In this document: in pieces, positions 16,600-24,401 of the stretch
How positions within the stretch are numbered: the stretch's first letter is position 1
Layout of the letters: each line of letters opens with the position of its first letter
Assembly: GCA_013044465.1 (NCBI GenBank)
Contig: JABEUL010000223.1
Span: 1 to 43,972, forward strand
Length of the DNA: 43,972 bases
Source of the DNA: Acidimicrobiales bacterium
GTDB lineage: Bacteria > Actinomycetota > Acidimicrobiia > Acidimicrobiales > JABEUL01
Direction of reading: 5' to 3'
Program-made: the position numbers and the translations under genes
The notes under the pieces: generated by a model
Told to the model about the DNA's origin: nothing
Database searches by the model: none
What the model saw: the letters and a program-made list of their open reading frames with translations, nothing else

Positions 16600-16632
16600 A
16601 GAAGTAATCGTTAGGCTTTTAAAAACTATTTA

Positions 16633-16660
16633 GGCAGGCTTTATACTTGCCCCATTTTTT
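16633..16660 (+). terminator. Rho-independent terminator after the glycine-rich protein
   Basis: Six-pair stem GGCAGG / CTTGCC (one G-T wobble) with a seven-base loop, followed by CCA and six T residues. It starts 34 nt after the stop codon at 16599. Confidence 0.55.
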
Positions 16661-17203
16661 GTGCGTTTCTTTAAAAAGAGTATTTCAAACTAGTTTTTCT
16701 TTATAATTAAGCGCTTTCTTGGAGTGTTCTTGGCTTAAAAAAAGGTGCAATCTTGAATTGTTAGTAGTTGGAATAAGGGCCAATGAAGATAACTCGATCT
16801 TAAAAATATCTAGTAGATGCCACTACTATTGAGAATCTCTTGAAAAGAAGCAATTCTGCGAGCGAACATCTAAAATCCGACTAAATTAGTCAACAATGCA
16901 TCACGTAGCCCTAACCTCTGCCAAATAGGCGGCCAATCGCTATTAGGCGTTGTTTGGCCTTTTGTCGGAGTTGTATAGCTGGAAAAGTACTCGATCACAT
17001 AGGCCACAGCGCGCATTGCAGCAAATGCACGAGGGCAATTACAAACAACCTTGGAATTCATGTCAACACCTTGAACCGCGCATTAACGCTTCCTTACAGC
17101 CAGCGCAATCCTTCCACTAAGCAATTCCTTTAAAGATCTGGTTTGCTAGTGCCCTCAGGCATAATTCTCAAAGAATAGCTTTTGGTTTTAGAAAACACTC
17201 CAC
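16661..17203. other. Long AT-rich stretch, mostly without genes
   Basis: About 540 nt that I cannot assign. It is AT-rich with several A and T runs up to about 16860. The only plausible gene is the short minus-strand frame at 16870-17061. No repeat, tRNA or mobile-element end is visible. Confidence 0.4.
16870..17061 (-). CDS. Small hypothetical protein
   Basis: A 63-residue frame of unknown function. The ATG at 17061 has an AAGG site 8 nt upstream, which is the main support. The protein has two early cysteines (CNC at 7-9), a mixed helical middle and a Thr/Pro-rich stretch; no family is recognised. It could be a small peptide gene, a remnant of a longer gene or chance. Confidence 0.3.
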   Translation of the reverse strand: MNSKVVCNCPRAFAAMRAVAYVIEYFSSYTTPTKGQTTPNSDWPPIWQRLGLRDALLTNLVGF

Positions 17204-18004
17204 CTAGCCGGTGTAAACAACTTGAAAACATTCTGCCAAATGACCATCGGCAAGGCCATAGGTTGATGCTGTAATTTCAGTCCACGCTCTTATCAGCCCC
17301 TCTAAGTCTTCCATCCCATTAGTCTGGCTTGCATGGGATTTAAGAGCATTAATTTTATTTTGGAACGTCTCTGTAATATCAACCGCACAAACCCAAGTGC
17401 CTGGCTGTCCTAGAAGAGGGGACGGCTCCAAGCAATCAAAACTTGCCTCTTTATATGATTCCTTGCTTCCCTGTGGACCGAGGAAAGAAGACGGAGCTGC
17501 CATCAACCAAAGCTCCTTTACGGTATGGGGTTCTAGTTCATCATTTAGTAGCTCAGGATGGGCGAATGGATTTCTGGCATCTGGATAAATTGCAAATACA
17601 GAAGCTTCTCCAACTGCCATATGGTCGGGATGGCTCGCAAAAATGCGGTCCCACGACCTCTCGGGAGAAGGAGCTAATACTCGATCTGGCTTTAATTGTC
17701 TGATAAAGCGACTTATGTCTCGTCTTAGCTCAATTGTGCAAGTGACCCTTCCGTCTGAGTAGCCCAAAAAATGCACGTCGGTTACACCAACTTCCTTCGC
17801 CGCCTGCCTTTGTTCTTTTTGGCGAAGCATGGCCATGTCGCGTCTTGAAATTGATCTATCATTTCCACCTGCGTCACCATCGGTAATGATGAGGTATGTT
17901 ACCTTCACACCCTTTGAAGCCCATGCGGCGATAGTGCCGGCCGCACCGAAATCCAAGTCATCGGGGTGCGCTGCTATGCATAGTATTTTTTCTGGTACTC
18001 CCAT
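17204..18004 (-). CDS. PIG-L (LmbE-like) family deacetylase
   Basis: A 266-residue PIG-L metal-dependent hydrolase. The zinc motif AHPDDLDFG begins at residue 12, DGDAGG follows near 42 and SHPDHMAVGEA near 124 supplies further ligands and the catalytic His. The usual AHPDDE motif is changed to AHPDDLD, which marks a subgroup distinct from MshB and Mca. These proteins remove N-acetyl or other amide groups from sugars or conjugates; the substrate is unknown. AGAAGG upstream supports the ATG at 18004. It lies 12 nt after the thiC stop on the same strand and is probably cotranscribed with thiC, without an obvious functional link. Confidence 0.88.
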   Translation of the reverse strand: MGVPEKILCIAAHPDDLDFGAAGTIAAWASKGVKVTYLIITDGDAGGNDRSISRRDMAMLRQKEQRQAAKEVGVTDVHFLGYSDGRVTCTIELRRDISRFIRQLKPDRVLAPSPERSWDRIFASHPDHMAVGEASVFAIYPDARNPFAHPELLNDELEPHTVKELWLMAAPSSFLGPQGSKESYKEASFDCLEPSPLLGQPGTWVCAVDITETFQNKINALKSHASQTNGMEDLEGLIRAWTEITASTYGLADGHLAECFQVVYTG

Positions 18005-18016
18005 TTATGAACCTTC

Positions 18017-19834
18017 TTATTTTGTGCTTTCAAGATAGATCTGAGATCCACTTGCTACAAACTCTTTAGCTTTTTCCTCTAAGCCGAATGAGACTGCTTC
18101 ACTATCTTCAACACCGTGTTCGAGAGCATAATTTCTCACATCCTGGGTAATTCGCATGGAGCAAAATTTAGGCCCGCACATTGAGCAAAAATGCGCAGTC
18201 TTGGCTGGCGTTGCTGGAAGAGTCTCGTCGTGGTATGACCGAGCGGTATCGGGATCTAAAGAGAGATTGAACTGGTCTTCCCACCTGAATTCGAATCGTG
18301 CTTTAGATAGTGCATCGTCTCTTTGCTTGGCTCCTTCGTGACCTTTCGCCAGATCTGCAGCGTGAGCAGCAATTTTGTAGGCAATTAGTCCATCTTTAAC
18401 GTCGTTTTTATTAGGTAGTCCAAGGTGTTCCTTAGGGGTCACATAGCAAAGCATCGCAGTTCCCCCGCCTCCAATTACTGCAGCCCCAATGGCTGAAGTT
18501 ATGTGGTCGTATCCGGGTGCAATATCTGTAGTTAGAGGACCTAGAGTGTAAAAGGGTGCGTCAAAACATACACGCTTTTGTCTTTCAATATTTTCATTGA
18601 TTAGATGTAATGGTACATGACCAGGGCCTTCGATCATCACCTGGACATCGTGCCTCCACGCAACCTGTGTTAGCTCTCCTAAAGTATCTAGTTCCCCAAA
18701 TTGAGCAGCATCGTTAGCATCTGCAATTGAACCAGGTCTTAGACCATCTCCTAATGAAAACGCTACGTCGTAAGCCTTCATAATTTCACAGATCTCTTCA
18801 AAATTTGTATATAAAAAATTCTCTTTATGGTGCGCTAGACACCATGCAGCCAAGATTGATCCACCTCTAGATACAATTCCAGTTACTCGTTTAGCAGTCA
18901 GCGGCACATATCTTAGAAGAACACCTGCGTGAATGGTGAAGTAGTCAACACCTTGCTCAGCCTGTTCTATTAAAGTGTCCCTCATTATCTCCCATGTGAG
19001 ATCAGATGGGCTTCCGTCAACTTTTTCCAAAGCTTGATATATAGGAACAGTTCCGATTGGCACAGGCGAGTTCCTTATAATCCATTCTCTTGTCGTATGG
19101 ATATCAGGACCCGTGGATAGATCCATTACAGTGTCTGCACCCCAGTGGGTTGACCACTTGAGCTTCTCGACTTCCTCTTGTATTGATGACGTTACAGCGG
19201 AGTTTCCTATGTTGGAATTTACCTTGACCAAGAAATTAGTTCCAATTATCATCGGCTCTAGTTCTGTGTGATTGATATTAGACGGCAGTATTGCTCGACC
19301 TAGAGCTAATTCACTTCGTACAAATTCAGGAGTTACTCCTTCACGAATCGCTACGTAGCTCATCTCGTTAGTGATCTCGCCTTTTCTTGCGTAGTGCATC
19401 TGGCTCACATTGGCCCCAGATTTAGCCTTAAGTACTGACCTTTGTTTGGAGAGAAACTGTGGCACTTCTATTTCTGACTTATCCCCCAGAAGATTTAGCC
19501 GCTGCCTCTTTCTTCCGTCGTCTCTTGATTCGCTCTTGCGCCCTTCAATTTCCTCCACGTCTCCACGAGAGATGATCCACTCTCTTCTAAGCTCGTCAAG
19601 ACCTACTTCAGGATCACAATCAGGGCCTTCGGTGAAATAAAGACGAAGAGGCGGGTTCGGGGTCTCAGTCCCGTTTGCCTCAACTGTCGGGGAGAGTAAA
19701 ACTTCCTCAAATGGAACTTTGATTGTTTCAGTGCTCCCAGGTACGTAAATTTTTCTTCTGTTATTGGGTCGGAGTGCACCTTCTATGACCGCACCATCTC
19801 CAATAGCAGTTTTTGGTGAATTCTCGTTTAACAT
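18017..19834 (-). CDS. thiC: Phosphomethylpyrimidine synthase ThiC
   Basis: A 605-residue radical SAM enzyme that converts aminoimidazole ribotide to the hydroxymethylpyrimidine phosphate of thiamine. Visible are the N-terminal ThiC-associated segment, MHYARKGEITNEM, the barrel motifs TIHAGVLLRYVPL and EGPGHVPLH, and the C-terminal CSMCGPKFCSM, the CX2CX4C motif that binds the 4Fe-4S cluster. The frame is open 23 codons further up, but that part is the TPP riboswitch, so the real start is ATG 19834, directly after the riboswitch GGAGGG. Expression should fall when thiamine pyrophosphate is plentiful. Confidence 0.97.
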   Translation of the reverse strand: MLNENSPKTAIGDGAVIEGALRPNNRRKIYVPGSTETIKVPFEEVLLSPTVEANGTETPNPPLRLYFTEGPDCDPEVGLDELRREWIISRGDVEEIEGRKSESRDDGRKRQRLNLLGDKSEIEVPQFLSKQRSVLKAKSGANVSQMHYARKGEITNEMSYVAIREGVTPEFVRSELALGRAILPSNINHTELEPMIIGTNFLVKVNSNIGNSAVTSSIQEEVEKLKWSTHWGADTVMDLSTGPDIHTTREWIIRNSPVPIGTVPIYQALEKVDGSPSDLTWEIMRDTLIEQAEQGVDYFTIHAGVLLRYVPLTAKRVTGIVSRGGSILAAWCLAHHKENFLYTNFEEICEIMKAYDVAFSLGDGLRPGSIADANDAAQFGELDTLGELTQVAWRHDVQVMIEGPGHVPLHLINENIERQKRVCFDAPFYTLGPLTTDIAPGYDHITSAIGAAVIGGGGTAMLCYVTPKEHLGLPNKNDVKDGLIAYKIAAHAADLAKGHEGAKQRDDALSKARFEFRWEDQFNLSLDPDTARSYHDETLPATPAKTAHFCSMCGPKFCSMRITQDVRNYALEHGVEDSEAVSFGLEEKAKEFVASGSQIYLESTK

Positions 19835-19840
19835 TTTTCT

Positions 19841-19918
19841 CCCTCCGTCAGCATTACCTGGGCAGGTTCTAACGGTCGGTGCAATTTGCACCCTCTCAGC
19901 CAATTAAGCTCCCGTATT
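19841..19918 (-). promoter_or_regulatory. TPP riboswitch (THI element) controlling thiC
   Basis: On the minus strand the leader contains, in order, the THI-box core pieces GGGAGC, GGCTGAGAGGGTG, GACCGTTAGAACCTG, CAGGTAATGCTGACG and GGAGGGA. These are the conserved parts of the thiamine pyrophosphate aptamer. The last element, GGAGGG, is also the ribosome-binding site for the ATG 7 nt further on, so ligand binding would hide it: control at translation. No separate expression-platform terminator is present. Confidence 0.95.
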
Positions 19919-19924
19919 CCCATC

Positions 19925-19953
19925 TTGACATAAATTTAGTGGCAGTATGTAAT
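19925..19953 (+). promoter_or_regulatory. Predicted promoter of bcp
   Basis: A perfect -35 TTGACA (19925-19930), then 17 nt, then TGTAAT (19948-19953). The -10 ends 1 nt before the annotated ATG, so the transcript would begin at or just inside the gene; the exact start of transcription is unclear. Confidence 0.45.
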
Positions 19954-19954
19954 C

Positions 19955-20425
19955 ATGACTCGACTTCAAATCGGCGAAAAGGCTCCCGCATTTAATCTTC
20001 TTGATCCAAGTGGAGACCGTGTAAAGCTAAGTAATTTTCAGGGAAATCCCGTAGTAATTTACTTTTATCCAGCAGACGATACCCCTGGTTGCACAAAGGA
20101 AGCCTGCCAGTTCCAAGAGGCCCTTGTCTCATTCAAGAAGGCAAAAGTGCCTGTAGTGGGAGTTTCACCTGATGACGGGAGCTCTCACAAGGCTTTTGCC
20201 AAGAAGTATGGGTTGAACTTTACGCTTTTAAGTGATCCTGATCACACGACTATGGAAAAATATGGTGCTTGGGGTGAAAAGACTCTGTATGGCAAGAAAA
20301 TGGTTGGGGTCATAAGATCTACTTTCGTAATCGATAAAGATGGCAAAATCGCTAAAGCCTGGTATAACGTGAGGGCTGATGGTCATGCAGCCAAGGTGCT
20401 TGAGTACTTAGAAACTCTTAGCTGA
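19955..20425 (+). CDS. bcp: Peroxiredoxin Bcp (thiol peroxidase)
   Basis: A 156-residue peroxiredoxin of the Bcp/PrxQ class that reduces hydrogen peroxide and organic hydroperoxides. The motif PADDTPGCTKEAC holds the peroxidatic Cys46 and, five residues on, the resolving Cys51 typical of atypical 2-Cys members. VRSTFVIDKDGKI-like sequence (here IRSTFVIDKDGKI) near residue 123 is the usual C-terminal motif. Full length for the family. No ribosome site is seen before the ATG. Divergent from thiC and its riboswitch. Confidence 0.96.
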   Translation: MTRLQIGEKAPAFNLLDPSGDRVKLSNFQGNPVVIYFYPADDTPGCTKEACQFQEALVSFKKAKVPVVGVSPDDGSSHKAFAKKYGLNFTLLSDPDHTTMEKYGAWGEKTLYGKKMVGVIRSTFVIDKDGKIAKAWYNVRADGHAAKVLEYLETLS

Positions 20426-20444
20426 GCCAAATTCGCACCGACTC

Positions 20445-20651
20445 CTACTGGCTAAATGTGGCATTCCAAATGTATTTGCCATCTAGTCCCCTGTAGGACA
20501 TGGTGGCCGACCTGTTCCTTTTGGGGCTGCACTCAACTCTCACTTTTTTGCAACCGCTCTTCGAGATGAAAAATGCTTCATTTCTGCATGTAGCGACAAC
20601 TTTTCTTTGACTCTTGGCCGATCCTTTGGGGCTGTTTGACAAGAAAGCCAT
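20445..20651 (-). CDS. Small basic cysteine-containing protein, unknown function
   Basis: A 68-residue Lys/Arg-rich protein with three cysteines spread at about 22, 34 and 41. I place the start at ATG 20651 because an AAAGGAG site lies 9 nt upstream; the frame opens 18 codons earlier without such a site. The second half (GCKKVRVECSPKRNRSATMSYRGLDGKYIWNA in outline, with a Ser-Pro and a Gly-Lys turn) suggests a small beta-structure. No known family recognised. It is convergent with bcp, 19 nt apart, and stands alone. Confidence 0.5.
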   Translation of the reverse strand: MAFLSNSPKGSAKSQRKVVATCRNEAFFISKSGCKKVRVECSPKRNRSATMSYRGLDGKYIWNATFSQ

Positions 20652-20820
20652 TTCCTTCTCTCCTTTGTTATTTCGATTTTCCGAATTGTTCGAGTAATTG
20701 AACATATTTAATTAATCGACCCGGCAAATTAGCGAGAGTTCATGAAAATGTGATGGAATTATTAAGCTTAAGAAGCTTCTAAATCCCAGCTAAATGGGGA
20801 TCAACGCGAATTTAAAGAAG

Positions 20821-21192
20821 TCAAATACTTCCCAAAATCAACCCAATTGCCCCAAAACCGGCACAAAATACTGCTGTTCCGAGAATATTTTTCAAACCCT
20901 CGGCCCACGAACCTTCCTCAATGAGCTTGAAAGATTCATACATATAGGTCGAAAATGTAGTGAATGATCCACAAAATCCCGTCCCAAATAGAGTGGCCAA
21001 ATCCGAGTTCAACTTGCCGCTGACATGCAAAGCCGTAATTGCTCCCAACAAAAGAGATCCGAGAGAATTAACGAGAAATGTGCCCCAAGGAAAAGTCGAT
21101 CTATTAATCGCCTTGGAACTAATCGCCTTGTCCATGCCATAGCGAGATATAGCGCCAACTCCACCAGTTAAAGCCATCAGGAAAACTAACAA
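20821..21192 (-). CDS. crcB: Fluoride channel subunit CrcB/Fluc (canonical partner)
   Basis: A 123-residue four-helix membrane protein of the CrcB/Fluc family, which exports fluoride. GGVGAISRYGMD starts helix 1, FPWGTFLVNSLGS holds the conserved pore Asn42 and GTGFCGSFTTFSTY carries both pore phenylalanines (F77 and F80). Last gene of a three-gene fluoride operon (second Fluc subunit, DUF190, this gene). Two unequal subunits encoded together suggest an antiparallel heterodimer rather than the homodimer formed by single-gene Fluc proteins. Confidence 0.95.
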   Translation of the reverse strand: MLVFLMALTGGVGAISRYGMDKAISSKAINRSTFPWGTFLVNSLGSLLLGAITALHVSGKLNSDLATLFGTGFCGSFTTFSTYMYESFKLIEEGSWAEGLKNILGTAVFCAGFGAIGLILGSI

Positions 21193-21273
21193 AATGCTTT
21201 ATCCACCAGCTAACTTTTACCAGCTAGGTTCATGTTTATCGGAAAAGGTATTGAATCTGCACACATTGTGAAC

Positions 21274-21624
21274 TCATGCAGTCTCGTTTTTCCGACCTCC
21301 ATACAAGATGACTTCCACCTCTTGGGTAGTCACAATTCCTTCAGATACAAGCTCGAGCACCGATGGAATGAATGAATTTATCTTTTCAGCGGTGTCTATC
21401 ATCGATATAACTACAGGAAGATCAGATGATAAAGAGAGCACTCTTGAGGTGTGGATGTGGTTTGAAGCACCAAACCCCTCAATTCCCCTCGTGACAGTTG
21501 CCCCGGCTATTGCAGCATTGTGGGCCCTTGCTATTATTTCTGAATAAAGTGGGTGGTGGTGGTATTGATCACTCTCACCAATTGCAATTGTAAGCATTAC
21601 TGCTTTTCCAGTTAGTTCTTTCAT
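21274..21624 (-). CDS. DUF190 family protein of the fluoride operon
   Basis: A 116-residue DUF190 protein, a small alpha/beta fold related to PII/ACT-type sensors. Characteristic segments are LTIAIGESDQYHHHPLYSEI, GATVTRGIEGFGAS and LPVVISMIDTAEKI. The start is ATG 21624 with AAAGGAG 6 nt upstream in the tail of the second crcB gene; the open frame extends 26 codons further but only as an antisense-like extension within crcB. DUF190 genes often sit beside crcB, so a regulatory or sensing role in fluoride export is likely but not shown. Confidence 0.9.
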   Translation of the reverse strand: MKELTGKAVMLTIAIGESDQYHHHPLYSEIIARAHNAAIAGATVTRGIEGFGASNHIHTSRVLSLSSDLPVVISMIDTAEKINSFIPSVLELVSEGIVTTQEVEVILYGGRKNETA

Positions 21625-21626
21625 CT

Positions 21627-22007
21627 CTACTCCTTTGTCCCAAGACCAATTCTTGCTAATCGAGTCCCCGCACCAACTGCGATGAGGCCCCCAACCAAGC
21701 AAAGAAACATCAATCCAACTCCTATTAGTGGCTTTCCGTGGTTAATAGCCTGATCGCTTGCAACTGCAAGAGTTGATTCGGTAGTAAAGCCACCGAGGAA
21801 CCCGATTGCCAAAAAAGGCCTGGCTAACTTAGTGGGTTTGATTCTCTCAGAAATTACAGTTACCACTATGCCAATTAGCAAAGCACCCACGAGATTGACT
21901 AAAAGTGTAGGCACAATGGAAAAAGCAGAGGAAAGCGAGGAAAACAGGGCCCACCTCAAAAGTGTGCCAAGTGCGCCACCAAGTAAAATTGCCAACCAAA
22001 CCGACAT
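21627..22007 (-). CDS. crcB: Fluoride channel subunit CrcB/Fluc (divergent partner)
   Basis: A 126-residue Fluc homologue, first gene of the fluoride operon. GGALGTLLRW begins helix 1, VPTLLVNLVGA holds the conserved pore Asn38, and the pore motif reads GFLGGFTTESTLA. The first pore Phe (F74) is kept, but the second is Glu77, unlike the FTTFST of its partner. Start set at ATG 22007; the frame is open to 22064, but a TAGTAT hexamer 7 nt before this ATG and the alignment of helix 1 favour it. It ends 2 nt before the DUF190 start. It likely works only with the other subunit. Confidence 0.92.
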   Translation of the reverse strand: MSVWLAILLGGALGTLLRWALFSSLSSAFSIVPTLLVNLVGALLIGIVVTVISERIKPTKLARPFLAIGFLGGFTTESTLAVASDQAINHGKPLIGVGLMFLCLVGGLIAVGAGTRLARIGLGTKE

Positions 22008-22014
22008 TATTTCA

Positions 22015-22020
22015 ATACTA
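22015..22020 (-). promoter_or_regulatory. Predicted -10 element of the fluoride operon
   Basis: TAGTAT on the minus strand ends 7 nt before the ATG at 22007; no ribosome site and no leader long enough for a riboswitch if this is the promoter. Confidence 0.45.
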
Positions 22021-22068
22021 ATTGCTGGGACTTTGCACAAATGTAAGAACGAATGGTTCGCCATTGCC

Positions 22069-22074
22069 TACGAT
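22069..22074 (+). promoter_or_regulatory. Predicted -10 element, leaderless FrhB-like gene mRNA
   Basis: TACGAT ends 6 nt before the ATG at 22081. It supports that start against longer in-frame versions that would run into the divergent crcB gene. Confidence 0.45.
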
Positions 22075-22080
22075 AGAGAT

Positions 22081-23202
22081 ATGCCACCCGAAAAACCACA
22101 ATGGGCTGAACTTTTTACTGAAGTTGTTACGTCGGGGCTGTGCACCGGATGTGCCGCCTGTGTCATTGTTTGTCCACATGACGTGCTGGGCTACAACGAC
22201 GCGGGCGGTGCTTATAAACCATTTCATTTTGATATCGACGGCGGGACAGCTGACTGCACTCATGGTCAAAGAGGCTGCACACTGTGCACGAGGGCATGTC
22301 CGCGGTTTCGCAACTGGGAAAGTGAAATCGATACATTCCTTTTTGGGCGCGAGAGAAAAGATGAGGAAATATCTGGAATCTCACAGGAAGTTATCCTTGC
22401 AAGGGCCGTGGATCCTGATTTGGTTCAAGTGGGCCAAGACGGCGGCTTAGTATCTGCGATTCTCGTCTATGCCCTTGAGAACGACAAAATAGATGCCGCA
22501 TTGGTATCTGGGCTGGAAGGTGACGGCTCTACTTGGAAAGCGGTTCCCCAAGTAGCCAGGTCCAGGCAAGATGTCATAAATACGGCAGGATCTAGGTATA
22601 CCTATAGTGCAAATACCCTTGGGTATAAAGAAGCAACCGATGGGGGAGCTGAGAGAATTGCCTTGGTTGGGATGGGTTGCCAGGCAAGTGCGCCTGGTGC
22701 TATGTCTGCTAAGAAAGCCGGAAAGACCGCCAGAAGATTTGTTCTCAATATCGGACTTTTATGTTCAAAGACATTTGATGATGCGATATTTAAAGAGTTA
22801 TTTGAGGATCGTTACAAAATCCAAAGGGAAAACATCAAGAAAATGAACATTAAAGGCGTGTTCCAAATTTGGTGTCATGACGGCAGTTATCATGAAGTTC
22901 CCCTAAAAGAAGCGCATGGTTGGACTAGAGAAGGTTGCAAAAACTGTCCCGATTTTGCCTCAGAACATGCAGATATATCAACTGGCGGTATCGGCGAATT
23001 TCAAGACTGGACCCTAACTGTTGTAAGGACAGATCGTGGGAGAGAGTTAATTGAAGAGATGAAGGGAAAAGGTGTCATTGAAACTCGTCCTGGCACAGAT
23101 GATCCCGGGGCAATTGCACTAATGAATAAGCTGGCAAAAGTAAGTAGAAAAAGGTGGCCTGAGACTGCAGTAGCAGCTCCCCGGAGAATTCCAGTTGCCT
23201 AG
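22081..23202 (+). CDS. FrhB-like F420 hydrogenase/dehydrogenase beta-subunit family protein
   Basis: A 373-residue iron-sulfur flavoprotein of the FrhB/FpoF family. Two 4Fe-4S motifs lie at the N-terminus: C21, C24, C27, C31 (CTGCAACVIVCP) and C59, C66, C69, C73 (CTLCTRACP). GQDGGLVSAILVYALE, GSRYTYSAN and VGMGCQ are family signatures of the flavin/F420-interacting part, and a late CKNCPDF motif suggests another metal site. The family transfers electrons between F420H2 and partner proteins or catalyses related reductions; the partner is unknown here. Start at ATG 22081; the upstream open frame overlaps crcB and is not credible. Its end overlaps the next gene by 8 nt. Confidence 0.9.
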   Translation: MPPEKPQWAELFTEVVTSGLCTGCAACVIVCPHDVLGYNDAGGAYKPFHFDIDGGTADCTHGQRGCTLCTRACPRFRNWESEIDTFLFGRERKDEEISGISQEVILARAVDPDLVQVGQDGGLVSAILVYALENDKIDAALVSGLEGDGSTWKAVPQVARSRQDVINTAGSRYTYSANTLGYKEATDGGAERIALVGMGCQASAPGAMSAKKAGKTARRFVLNIGLLCSKTFDDAIFKELFEDRYKIQRENIKKMNIKGVFQIWCHDGSYHEVPLKEAHGWTREGCKNCPDFASEHADISTGGIGEFQDWTLTVVRTDRGRELIEEMKGKGVIETRPGTDDPGAIALMNKLAKVSRKRWPETAVAAPRRIPVA

Positions 23203-23860
23203 CAAAAAACCGACTTTTACAACCATGTATTTCATCCGACATGGCCAAACTCCAACTACCGGCATTGAACTTCCCGGAAGAAAGCCAGGATTGCACCTAA
23301 GCGAACAGGGAATAAAACAAGCATCACTTCTTGGTGAGGCATTAGCCATGAACAAGTCTTTGAAATCAGCACCTATATACGTCTCGCCACTGGAGCGAAC
23401 TCGTGAAACTGCTGCTCCAATTGCCAAGGCACTTAAATCTCGGGCCAAAGTAGAAAAAGGCCTCATTGAGTGTGATTTCGGAGACTTCACTGGCCGAAAA
23501 CTAGCAGATCTAGCGAAACTCGATGAGTGGAAAGTTATGCACCTTTCAGCTTCTAATTGGAGATTCCCTAACGGCGAGTCTTTTTTAGAGATGCAATTAC
23601 GACTGAGTCAGACTATTTGGAAGCTGATGGAAAGCCATTTGGGCAAAAGCGTGATTGTAGTAAGTCATGCCGATCCAATCAAAATGGCTCTGAATTCGGC
23701 GCTGGGATCATCGATTGATTTTTTCCACCGAATTGAAGTTGGGCCAGCATCTGTAAGTATTGTGCGCTATATGCAATTAGGGCCATCAGCGATGCCACAA
23801 GTGGTTGGAGTCAACTTAGATAGCGGATCAAGCTTTGTGCGAGGTAGTTCTCATGGGTGA
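23195..23860 (+). CDS. Histidine phosphatase superfamily protein
   Basis: A 221-residue histidine phosphatase of branch 1 (phosphoglycerate-mutase-like). The catalytic RHG motif is FIRHGQTP near residue 13, followed by SPLERTRETA, the acid Glu in ECDFGDFTGR, and SHADPIK with the second His. The TTG start at 23195 is supported by GGAG ending 8 nt upstream and overlaps the FrhB stop by 8 nt. With the next two genes it forms a trio also found in mycobacteria (Rv2135c-Rv2133c, from memory), near mycothiol biosynthesis. Substrate unknown. Confidence 0.92.
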   Translation: MPSKKPTFTTMYFIRHGQTPTTGIELPGRKPGLHLSEQGIKQASLLGEALAMNKSLKSAPIYVSPLERTRETAAPIAKALKSRAKVEKGLIECDFGDFTGRKLADLAKLDEWKVMHLSASNWRFPNGESFLEMQLRLSQTIWKLMESHLGKSVIVVSHADPIKMALNSALGSSIDFFHRIEVGPASVSIVRYMQLGPSAMPQVVGVNLDSGSSFVRGSSHG

Positions 23861-24401
23861 CACTTATGTTTTTGAAAATCCCGATAAAGTGACTTTTGGG
23901 ACAATTGGGAGGCCCTCTAAAAGAGTCTTTTTGATGCAGGTTAGAGAAGACGATCAAATGCTGACTGTCAAATTAGAGAAGATGCAGGTTTCTGCTTTGT
24001 CTTCCTACCTAGGAGGAATAATTGCACAAGCCCCAAGACCAGCCCATCTGCCAGATGACCTAGAACTCGAAGAGCCGATGATTGCATTATTCACCGTTGG
24101 GGCTCTTGGTGCAGCCTACGATGAAGAACTTGATCGAGTTATTTTGGTAGCTGAAGAAAGCGAAGACTACGAGAGTCTTCAAATGACCTTATTTGATCCC
24201 ACTGAACTCCGAATTGCCGATGACAACATTGGTTCGGCACTACGAGTAATGGCTACTCGTGAACAGGCTTCTGCTCTTGCCATAAGGGGTCGAGCACTCG
24301 TTGAAGCCGGTCGTCCTCCGTGTCCGCTATGTGGATACCCTATAAATCCGGATGGCCATGACTGTCCAAGAACTAACGGACACCGTCCCCCTGCGATCTA
24401 G
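23853..24401 (+). CDS. DUF3090 family protein
   Basis: A 182-residue conserved actinobacterial protein of unknown function. It shows the DUF3090 features: an N-terminal beta-rich part (TYVFENPDKVTFGTIG), the middle segment FTVGALGAAYDEELDRV, a RGRALVEAGRPPCPLC stretch and a C-terminal CPLCGYPINPDGHDC that looks like a small zinc site. ATG 23853 has GAGG 8 nt upstream and overlaps the phosphatase stop by 8 nt (ATGGGTGA). Tight coupling with the phosphatase and the SCO1664-family gene implies one pathway, which is not known. Confidence 0.92.
   Translation: MGDTYVFENPDKVTFGTIGRPSKRVFLMQVREDDQMLTVKLEKMQVSALSSYLGGIIAQAPRPAHLPDDLELEEPMIALFTVGALGAAYDEELDRVILVAEESEDYESLQMTLFDPTELRIADDNIGSALRVMATREQASALAIRGRALVEAGRPPCPLCGYPINPDGHDCPRTNGHRPPAI

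Noticed and set aside
20421..20455. Hairpin AGCCA / TGGCT after bcp as terminator
   Set aside because: A five-pair stem with a 19-base loop and no T-run is too weak.
22008..22080. Possible fluoride riboswitch upstream of the crcB operon (GGCAATGG-like piece on the minus strand)
   Set aside because: The other conserved parts of the crcB motif are missing, and a -10-like hexamer 7 nt before the start would leave no leader to hold it.
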